A stretch of DNA of 13,086 nucleotides, taken from positions 1 through 13,086 of the forward strand of contig CANLED010000023.1 of the NCBI GenBank assembly GCA_947489175.1, written 5' to 3'. The DNA comes from Chitinophagaceae bacterium. GTDB lineage: Bacteria > Bacteroidota > Bacteroidia > Chitinophagales > Chitinophagaceae. The notes beneath the pieces were generated by a model. It did no database searches, had not been told where the DNA came from, and saw nothing but the letters and a program-made list of their open reading frames with translations. Within the stretch, counting starts at the first letter, position 1. Every line of letters starts with the position of its first letter. The translations under genes and the position numbers were made by a program. This document shows, in pieces, positions 6,625 to 13,086 of this stretch.

Positions 6625-8853
6625 TTATTTTCTATATTGATCTTTGTAAATACCCATTTTATCGAATGGGATTTTTTGAAAACCTGGAATTTCCTTGTAC
6701 ACTTTTGAACCTGCTTTAAGGTTGAAGTTGCCATTTTTCATGTCTACAAATCCCGGATCATCTTTAGTAACTAAATTGTTTTTTCCATCCATCTGCGCGT
6801 ATTGGCCACCTAATAAATGTATTGGATTCTCTGGTCCTCCAACAATTACGTTGTCTGCTAGCAGATTTCCCTGTGCACGCATTCCTTGCCACTCTTTTCC
6901 TTCTTTGATTACATCGAGATATGTTATCAGACTTGGGTATTTTGTAGAATAAGGTGGTGCTCTAAAGTCAATTTCTTTTTCCAATCTTTTCCTTAACAGT
7001 CCTCCTACGTCAAAAAAATCTTTTGCTTGCGGAGCTGCCCAGGTATAGTACAATGCGGATACAACTCCTGTATGTGAAATTGGATTCACAACAATGTTGT
7101 TTTTCATGACTATGTCCCATCCTCCATTGCTGAAAACAACACCATGATTTGTGTTCATGTTTGAAAACACATTTCCAAAAATAAATACATCCGTAGATGA
7201 GTCATCGCAATAGATACCCATGTTCATTTTGCTTGCGCTGCCACAATCGTGAAAGTAATTGTAGCGCAAAATATTTCCTCTGTTGCTTGGATTCCTTCCT
7301 ATATACCAAGGTGAGGTATCATCAGAGTTTCTTGTAACATCATGTACATGGTTGTATTCAAATAAATGCTCGTTGCCATGAACAAAAATCCCATGAAAAT
7401 CAGAATTGTAGACTTCGTTATGCAGCAACTTATTGCCGCATCCATCTATATTTATTCCAGACCAAGTGAATTTATTCCTTCGGTTGAAATCATGAACCTT
7501 GCAATTCTCAACCACATTGTTTCCTGGGGTCAGTGTTTTTTTGTCTCCGCCACTCAAGGAAATTCCACCACTACCTGTATTGTATACATCACAGCTTAGT
7601 ATTTTGTTATTTTCTCCTGCATTTCTGTTCCATGCGTTATACTTGTACATGTGGTTTTGATAACTGCCTACTTGTCGAGATACTGCAACTCCTTCATAGT
7701 CATCAACTGATGAATTTTCGTCCAACAGCTTAGCTCCTTGTCCCATAAAAATGCCGCTGGTTCCTACATTCCTTACTGTACAACCTGCAACCAGTGTGTT
7801 GTTGCAGCGCTCCATGTAGATGCCAATTCCCCTGCCTCCTTCAATTGTAAGTCCCTTTAATTGAACATTTTTTACGCCTTCAAGTGCCATGATGGGTTCT
7901 TCAAGCATGGATACTTGAATGACGGAATTTTCCATGTTTGCCGGTGGCCAAAAGTATAGCATGTTTGTTTCTTCATCTGCATACCATTCTCCTGGCATGT
8001 CCAATTCCTCCAAGATGTTGATGGCAACATAGGTTTGGAAATCTCTTCCAGTATTTACCCCATATAAGTGCGGCTTCGCCAATTTCATAATTTTATTGAC
8101 TGTATCAATATAGTCAATTGGATTGTAGTCATCTGCATAACCATAGTTGAAAGTGCCCTGAATCCAAATGTTTTTTTGTCCAACCCATTTTACATGCCTG
8201 GCATCTGTATAGTTGAAAATTGCTCCCCTGTTTGATTTGTCGCCAATTCTTGGCACTGATCCTTTATCCAGCACCTTTCCTATCTTAATCATACCCTTGT
8301 TTGGGTACCTAGCCAATATCATGGGTTCCTCGTTGAAAAAAAGTTCTAATGGGGCAGGGATTACTGGCAACGTATGTCCGTACTGCCTGTGTTTTCCGAG
8401 GTTGGTTACCCCAGCGGCTTTTAGATCAACCTGCATCAATTTCTCCCTTACACTGGGTTCAACCCTGTTGAGGATTGTTTTGTCTGTTACCTTTGAGAAA
8501 TTTTCTGCTCCAATCGTTTTGCTTCCTGTTATGGAAACTTTCTTCCCTGTTTCTGCCATCCAAGTTATCGGTTTTCCTGGCTCTCCTCCATCTTTTTCAT
8601 CTAACACAAAGGTGTTTGAAAGGTCGTAAGTTCCTTCGTGTATGATTACTTTTAGTCCACCTTGTGGTATTTTTTTTGCTGATATTGCTTTCCTTACCAA
8701 TTTCTTCGCTGCTTCCAATGTTGATACTGGCTTTGCCATTGTTCCTGTATTCACGTCTTTCCCTTTTGGTGAAACATGGATTTCCTGTGCATTAACAGTG
8801 TTTACAGAGAAAAATAAGAGCATCAAAGAAATAGAAATTTGACATATTTTCAT
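6625..8853 (-). CDS. Exported right-handed beta-helix protein, GH141-like
   Basis: A 742-residue protein with a signal peptide (about 1-22, ending VNA before QEIHV). The N-terminal IHVSPKGKDVNTGTMAKPVSTLEAAK opening is the usual start of exported parallel beta-helix carbohydrate enzymes. A beta-rich insert domain fills about 105-320 and includes LEELDMPGEWYADEETNMLYFWPP at 281-304. The beta-helix coils run from about 325 to 595, with repeated N-N-x-V/I rungs such as NNTLVAGCTVRNVGTSGIFM, GNNVVENCKVHD and GNILRYNYFHD. A post-helix segment (about 610-672) holds the PPYSTKYPSLITYLD region. This layout resembles GH141, whose characterised members include a fucosidase acting on rhamnogalacturonan II and a xylanase. 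Glycan hydrolysis, possibly of a fucosyl linkage, is inferred from that resemblance; a GH120-like or lyase-like role is not excluded. It is the promoter-proximal gene of the hydrolase operon and is divergent from the PSD1 gene. Confidence 0.82.
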   Translation of the reverse strand: MKICQISISLMLLFFSVNTVNAQEIHVSPKGKDVNTGTMAKPVSTLEAAKKLVRKAISAKKIPQGGLKVIIHEGTYDLSNTFVLDEKDGGEPGKPITWMAETGKKVSITGSKTIGAENFSKVTDKTILNRVEPSVREKLMQVDLKAAGVTNLGKHRQYGHTLPVIPAPLELFFNEEPMILARYPNKGMIKIGKVLDKGSVPRIGDKSNRGAIFNYTDARHVKWVGQKNIWIQGTFNYGYADDYNPIDYIDTVNKIMKLAKPHLYGVNTGRDFQTYVAINILEELDMPGEWYADEETNMLYFWPPANMENSVIQVSMLEEPIMALEGVKNVQLKGLTIEGGRGIGIYMERCNNTLVAGCTVRNVGTSGIFMGQGAKLLDENSSVDDYEGVAVSRQVGSYQNHMYKYNAWNRNAGENNKILSCDVYNTGSGGISLSGGDKKTLTPGNNVVENCKVHDFNRRNKFTWSGINIDGCGNKLLHNEVYNSDFHGIFVHGNEHLFEYNHVHDVTRNSDDTSPWYIGRNPSNRGNILRYNYFHDCGSASKMNMGIYCDDSSTDVFIFGNVFSNMNTNHGVVFSNGGWDIVMKNNIVVNPISHTGVVSALYYTWAAPQAKDFFDVGGLLRKRLEKEIDFRAPPYSTKYPSLITYLDVIKEGKEWQGMRAQGNLLADNVIVGGPENPIHLLGGQYAQMDGKNNLVTKDDPGFVDMKNGNFNLKAGSKVYKEIPGFQKIPFDKMGIYKDQYRK

Positions 8854-9012
8854 TTGAATTTCGATTTAGTTGTTTAAATTTAAAGAGGTAAATTACTTAA
8901 AAGAGAATTGGAATTTTACGCTATGCTAAAAAAGTATATAAACTGGCTTTAGTTTCACTTGAGTTGGTGATTTGGCAAAGGGTATTTTTACAAAAAAATA
9001 AAACATAAACTC
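8854..9012. promoter_or_regulatory. Divergent intergenic region between hydrolase operon and PSD1/DUF1501 genes
   Basis: This 159-bp AT-rich region must drive both the hydrolase operon (-) and the PSD1 gene (+), unless the latter is read from elsewhere. On the plus strand, TATTTTTA at 8983-8990 matches the Bacteroidota -7 element TAnnTTTG at all but the last base. A TTG at 8959-8961 lies 21 bases upstream of it, giving a short leader before the ATG at 9013. No equally good minus-strand promoter is seen. Short symmetries are present: TTTAAATTTAAA at 8873-8884 and TTTGGCAAA at 8971-8979. Either could be an operator, but both are short enough to be chance. The promoter call is weak; the regulatory role of the region is inferred from gene orientation. 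Confidence 0.4.
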
Positions 9013-12000
9013 ATGAAAGGATATTTGATTATTCTCCTTTCCCTTGTGCTTTGGGGTTGCGGTGATATTGAGCTGCCTAAGGATGTTGCTGAGGTTTATG
9101 AAAACCTTCCTGAGGAGGTTGATTACAACCTTCATGTTAAAAGTATTTTGTCTGACAAATGTTTCTCCTGCCATGGTCCTGATATGAAAAAACAGAAGGC
9201 AGACCTTAGGCTAGATATTGCTTCTTTTGCATACAGCAAAGTAACCGAATCTGGATTGAAAGCAATTGAGCCGGGAAATCTTTCTCGCAGTGAGTTGGTT
9301 CAACGAATATTAAGCGAAGATGTTGATTACAAAATGCCTACACCCGAATCTCATTTGGAGCTTTCTGCTTATGAAAAAGCTGTGCTGATAAAGTGGGTCA
9401 AGCAAGGGGCTGAATACAAACCCCATTGGGCTTTTGTTGCTCCAAAAGATCCTTCAATTCCTGGTGTGGATAACGACGATTGGGTAAAAAACGACATTGA
9501 TAATTTCATCCTGAATAAAATAGAAAAAGAAGGTTTGGCTCCTGCAGCGCAGGCTGACAAGGAAACATTGATCAGGCGACTGAGTTTTGACATCAGGGGT
9601 ATTTCTCCGGATGTAAAGGAGGTTGATGATTTTTTGAAGGATGAAGACCCCAAGGCTTATGAAAAATTGGTTGACAAATACCTTGCCTCTCATCATTATG
9701 GTGAACGAATGTCGGCCTATTGGTTGGATGTAGCCAGGTTCGCCGACAGTCATGGTTATTTGGACGACAAACACCGTGAGATGAGTCCTTGGCGCGATTG
9801 GGTCATCAGTGCCTACAACCGAAACATGCCTTTCAACGACTTCATCACTTGGCAATATGCCGGAGATCTTCTTCCAAATCCAACGCAGGAGCAGATACTG
9901 GCCACAGGCTTCAACAGAAACCACAAACAGAATTCAGAAGCTGGTATCATAGACGAAGAGTATCGTGTTGAATATGTTGTTGACCGCACCAATACACTCG
10001 GAACGGCAGTGCTGGCCATGACTGTAGGATGTGCAAAATGCCACGACCATAAGTATGATCCCATCAGCCAGAAAGATTATTATTCCATGTATGCTTTTTT
10101 CAACAGCACGTTTGAAAAGGGCGGTCCGAATTATGGGGATGAAAATGTTGTTCCTGGTCCAACCTTGATGTTAACCTCTACCCAAGATGAGTCAACCATC
10201 AGTCGATTGCAAAATAAGCTGAAGACGTTGGAGAAAATGGAAAGCGAACGATTGCTCAATGAGGAGAAAAAGCAGTTAACTTATAGCGATAATGATATTT
10301 CGCTATCACTCTCACAAAAAGTGCACGCAGCATTGGACTTTGACCAATCCAAGAAAAAAGATCCCAAGACAGAGGTTTTTATCAATGCTGTAGATCCCTT
10401 GAACAGTGCATCTTTCACCAAGGCTGAATTTGGACAAGGCGTTGTTGGGAAGTCGCTCAAGTACAACGATGAAACCTATCTAGCCTTCCCTCCATCTAAC
10501 GTGGGATATTTTGAGCGATATGAACCTTTTTCATTCAGCATGTGGATTAAAATCCCCGAGCAATACCCTTTGGCAACCGTATTTTATCATGCAGAAAACC
10601 ATCGGTATGGATATCAAGGGTATGATTTGTTGTTGAAAGACAACCAGCTGAATTTTCGCTTAAGCCATTCTTTCCCTCATGATGCAATTAGCGTGTTGAG
10701 TACTGAAAAATTGAAGGTTAACGAGTGGCATCATGTTGCCATTAATTATGACGGAAGCAGCAAGGCGGCTGGTGTATCAATTTATTTGGATGGGAAAGTG
10801 ACTGGCACAAAAACAGAGCAAGACAACTTAAAGAAGCATATCCGCCAGTATTATAGCATCCATAAAGGAAAACACAGTGGTTTTAATTTTGGCAAAAGGG
10901 TGTTGGATCGATCCATGCCGAGAGGCGAGGTTGATGAATTCAAGATTTTTACAGACATGCTGACTACTTCTGAGGTTCAATATCTGAAGGCACTTAAGCC
11001 TTTTAGTTTGACATCAAAAAAAGAAATTCTTTTGAATGAAAATCCTTTACTGAACGCACGCAAAGAGTTGTGCGACCTCTATGATTCGGTGAAGGAAGTG
11101 ATGGTGATGGGCGACTTGCCGAAACCACGTCAAACATTTTTGTTAAAGAGGGGTGTTTATGACAGCTATGGGGATAAGGTGGAACCTGCAACTCCAGAAG
11201 CGATATTGCTGTTTTCGAAGGACCTTCCCAAAAATCGGTTGGGGCTTGCAAAATGGATGTTCGATAAAAAAAATCCGCTCACCGCCAGGGTTGCTGTAAA
11301 CAGGATGTGGCAGCTAATTTTTGGAAAGGGTTTGGTGTCTACTTCGGATGATTTTGGCAATCAAGGCGTTCTGCCAACCCATCCAGAACTGCTTGATCAC
11401 CTTGCTGTATATTATCGCGAAAGCAATTGGAATACCAAAGAATTCATGAAATACGTCTTCATGAGCTCCACTTATCAACAGTCATCATTAGCAAAGCCGG
11501 AAATCATCAAGCAAGATCCAAACAACAAATGGCTTACCCGCAATCCACGGTATAGATTTCCTGCGGAAATGTTGCGAGACAATGCACTTGCCATCGCAGG
11601 TTTGCTTTCAAATAAGGTCGGGGGGAAAAGTGTATACCCATATCAGCCTGATGGTTTGTGGGATCAATTGAGTGATAAAGTTTGGCGCTACAAATACACC
11701 TTGTCTGAAGGGGAAGACCTTTACAGAAAAAGCGTTTACACGGTTAGAAAACGCACCAGCGTTGTTCCTTTCTTGCAAATATTTGATGCATCAGATAGGT
11801 CAACTTGTATTGTTAAACGGCAGGTTTCAAGTTCTCCCATGCAATCACTTGCCATGCTCAATGATCCTCAAATGATTGAAGCTGCTAGGAATGTGGCCAT
11901 TCGGATGATGAAAGTGGGTGGAGTGAAACGAAACCTGCAGCTAGGTTGGGGCTTTAGGCTTATAACAGGGCGTGCACCCAATAAAAAAGAGCAGGTCTTG

Positions 12001-12177
12001 ATGCAGGAAATGTATCTATCTGAGTTGAAGAATTTTGAAGCCAATCCTGGTAAATCAAGTGAATATCTCTCAGTTGGAAAAAGTTGTGCGGATGTTTCCA
12101 ATCCAAATGAACTTGCCGCACTATCCAATACAGCCTTGGCTTTGATGAATACAGACGAATTCCTAACCAGAAAATAA
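9013..12177 (+). CDS. PSCyt1-PSCyt2-LamG-PSD1 cytochrome-type lipoprotein
   Basis: A 1054-residue multidomain protein of the planctomycete 'PSD1 and cytochrome c' type; its biochemical function is not established. A short signal ends in the lipobox LWGC with Cys16, so it is probably a lipoprotein. The PSCyt1 domain (about 40-130) has the heme motif CFSCH at 50-54 and a possible axial Met108 in KMPTPE. PSCyt2 (DUF1549, about 155-365) has conserved YWLDVARFADSHGY (236-249) and CAKCHDHKYDP with a second CxxCH at 340-344. A coiled-coil-like linker (about 388-420) precedes a LamG/concanavalin-like domain (about 435-660), with FSMWIKIP and EWHHVAINYDG, which suggests glycan binding. PSD1 (DUF1553, about 735-1000) includes NPLTARVAVNRMWQLIFGKGLV and SSPMQSLAMLNDP. 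It is followed 6 bp later by the DUF1501 gene, its usual partner, and is divergent from the hydrolase operon. It may have been acquired from Planctomycetota or Verrucomicrobiota, by inference only. Confidence 0.93.
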   Translation: MKGYLIILLSLVLWGCGDIELPKDVAEVYENLPEEVDYNLHVKSILSDKCFSCHGPDMKKQKADLRLDIASFAYSKVTESGLKAIEPGNLSRSELVQRILSEDVDYKMPTPESHLELSAYEKAVLIKWVKQGAEYKPHWAFVAPKDPSIPGVDNDDWVKNDIDNFILNKIEKEGLAPAAQADKETLIRRLSFDIRGISPDVKEVDDFLKDEDPKAYEKLVDKYLASHHYGERMSAYWLDVARFADSHGYLDDKHREMSPWRDWVISAYNRNMPFNDFITWQYAGDLLPNPTQEQILATGFNRNHKQNSEAGIIDEEYRVEYVVDRTNTLGTAVLAMTVGCAKCHDHKYDPISQKDYYSMYAFFNSTFEKGGPNYGDENVVPGPTLMLTSTQDESTISRLQNKLKTLEKMESERLLNEEKKQLTYSDNDISLSLSQKVHAALDFDQSKKKDPKTEVFINAVDPLNSASFTKAEFGQGVVGKSLKYNDETYLAFPPSNVGYFERYEPFSFSMWIKIPEQYPLATVFYHAENHRYGYQGYDLLLKDNQLNFRLSHSFPHDAISVLSTEKLKVNEWHHVAINYDGSSKAAGVSIYLDGKVTGTKTEQDNLKKHIRQYYSIHKGKHSGFNFGKRVLDRSMPRGEVDEFKIFTDMLTTSEVQYLKALKPFSLTSKKEILLNENPLLNARKELCDLYDSVKEVMVMGDLPKPRQTFLLKRGVYDSYGDKVEPATPEAILLFSKDLPKNRLGLAKWMFDKKNPLTARVAVNRMWQLIFGKGLVSTSDDFGNQGVLPTHPELLDHLAVYYRESNWNTKEFMKYVFMSSTYQQSSLAKPEIIKQDPNNKWLTRNPRYRFPAEMLRDNALAIAGLLSNKVGGKSVYPYQPDGLWDQLSDKVWRYKYTLSEGEDLYRKSVYTVRKRTSVVPFLQIFDASDRSTCIVKRQVSSSPMQSLAMLNDPQMIEAARNVAIRMMKVGGVKRNLQLGWGFRLITGRAPNKKEQVLMQEMYLSELKNFEANPGKSSEYLSVGKSCADVSNPNELAALSNTALALMNTDEFLTRK

Positions 12178-12183
12178 TTCACT

Positions 12184-13086
12184 ATGGACGAGTTGATGAA
12201 CAACTATTTCGAAAATAAAAGAAGGGATTTTTTAAGAGGTTCTGTTTTAGGACTCGGTGGCGTAGCGCTCAGTTCCCTGTTCGGTTGTGGCAGCAAATCA
12301 GGTGACAAAAAAATGGTCCAGCAGGCTACCGAAGAAATGAATACACCACTTGTTCATCCCCATTTTTCACCCAAAGCAAAACGGGTTATCTATCTTTTCC
12401 AAAGTGGTGGTCCTTCTCAAATGGAATTGTTTGATTACAAGCCGAAGCTCTACGAAATGCATGGGCAGGAGATTCCAGCGTCTGTTATTGGGAAAAACAG
12501 GATTTCTGGGATGGTGAGCAACCAATATTCTTTTCCGCTTGCCATGCCTGCCACCTCTTTCAAACAATACGGATCAAATGGTGGTTATTTCAGTGATTTA
12601 ATTCCGCATACGGCGTCAATTGCCGATGATATTTGTGTGGTTCGTTCCATGTTTACAGAACAAATCAACCACGAACCAGCCTTAATCTTTACTCAAACAG
12701 GCAATCAATTGAGTGGAAGACCTAGCATTGGGTCTTGGTTGAGCTATGGATTGGGCAGCATGAACGACAACCTGCCTGCTTTTATCGTAATGCTTTCAAA
12801 GGGCGGCGGAGATCAGCCCATTAGCAGCGCAGCCTGGAGCAGTGGATTTCTTCCTTCTTACCACCAAGGTGTGCAATTCATGTCTGGCAACGATCCTGTG
12901 CCTTTTTTGAACAATCCTAGTGGGGTAGACCGCATGGATAGGCGAAAGGCACTCGACTTCATCAAGGGATTCAACTCAATACAAACTGAAGTCTGGAAAG
13001 ACCCTGAAGTTGAAAGCCAAATCAGTCAGTACGAAATGGCTTATAAAATGCAAATGGCAATACCTTCTGTAACTGATTTATCTGAC
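12184..13086 (+). CDS. DUF1501 protein with Tat signal, N-terminal 301 residues (3' end cut by window)
   Basis: The reading frame starts at ATG 12184, 6 bp after the PSD1 gene, and stays open to the last base. The N-terminus carries a twin-arginine signal, KRRDFLRG at 12-19, followed by a hydrophobic stretch and the lipobox-like LFGC with Cys35. It is therefore predicted to be exported folded by Tat and possibly lipid-anchored. The DUF1501 hallmark FQSGGPSQMELFDYKP is at 72-87, with further typical segments RSMFTEQINHEPA and GRPSIGSWLSYGLG. DUF1501 proteins are distantly sulfatase/alkaline-phosphatase-like and almost always accompany PSD1/PSCyt genes; the reaction they catalyse is unknown. 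A second in-frame ATG at 12196 would also keep the Tat motif, so the exact start is slightly uncertain. Family lengths of about 450-490 residues suggest 150-190 residues are missing beyond the window. The tight spacing indicates co-transcription with PSD1. Confidence 0.93.
   Translation, partial: MDELMNNYFENKRRDFLRGSVLGLGGVALSSLFGCGSKSGDKKMVQQATEEMNTPLVHPHFSPKAKRVIYLFQSGGPSQMELFDYKPKLYEMHGQEIPASVIGKNRISGMVSNQYSFPLAMPATSFKQYGSNGGYFSDLIPHTASIADDICVVRSMFTEQINHEPALIFTQTGNQLSGRPSIGSWLSYGLGSMNDNLPAFIVMLSKGGGDQPISSAAWSSGFLPSYHQGVQFMSGNDPVPFLNNPSGVDRMDRRKALDFIKGFNSIQTEVWKDPEVESQISQYEMAYKMQMAIPSVTDLSD

Noticed and set aside
8926..9174. 82-codon minus frame spanning the divergent intergenic region into the PSD1 gene
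   Set aside because: It overlaps the PSD1 signal peptide and heme motif on the other strand and shows no protein-like features.
9454..9924. 156-codon open frame antisense to the PSD1 gene
   Set aside because: It opposes the conserved PSCyt2 domain and its composition reflects the complementary codons; no motif or signal supports it.

Overview
The window reads as chromosomal DNA from a Bacteroidota bacterium. The supporting signs are AT-rich intergenic DNA, weak or absent Shine-Dalgarno sequences, a small bacterial RRM protein with a glycine-rich tail, and exported glycoside hydrolases with DUF5703 and GH78 signatures. The exact class cannot be fixed from the sequence; a Chitinophagia/Saprospiria/Cytophagia-type lineage is a guess. 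No tRNA, rRNA, CRISPR array, transposase or integrase is visible.

Left part (1-2437): the 3' portion of a phosphoenolpyruvate carboxylase gene (+) meets a short MgtC/SapB-type membrane protein gene (-) tail to tail. The MgtC gene is divergent from an RRM RNA-binding protein gene (+), which in turn meets the first glycoside hydrolase gene (-) tail to tail. Both convergent junctions are occupied by copies of the same AT-rich palindrome, about 54-61 bp long. GTTT recurs every 7 bp in its arms, and its outermost TAG is the stop codon of the adjacent gene(s). It looks like a dispersed bidirectional terminator repeat.

Middle (2435-8853, all -): a three-gene exported glycoside-hydrolase operon. In transcription order it encodes a right-handed beta-helix GH141-like protein, a DUF5703/GH95-like six-hairpin protein, and a compact GH78 alpha-L-rhamnosidase-like protein. 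All three have signal peptides. This set suggests attack on a rhamnose- and possibly fucose-containing glycan. No SusC/SusD pair, sulfatase or regulator lies in the window.

Right part (9013 to the window end, +): divergent from the hydrolase operon, across 159 bp, is a planctomycete-type pair. The first gene encodes a PSCyt1-PSCyt2-LamG-PSD1 lipoprotein with two CxxCH motifs. The second, 6 bp later, encodes a Tat-signal DUF1501 protein cut by the window end. The working inference is one locus in which exported hydrolases release deoxy-sugars and a periplasmic heme/DUF1501 module does an uncharacterised associated step. The PSD1/DUF1501 function is unknown, and its divergent pairing with this hydrolase trio is the most interesting biology here.
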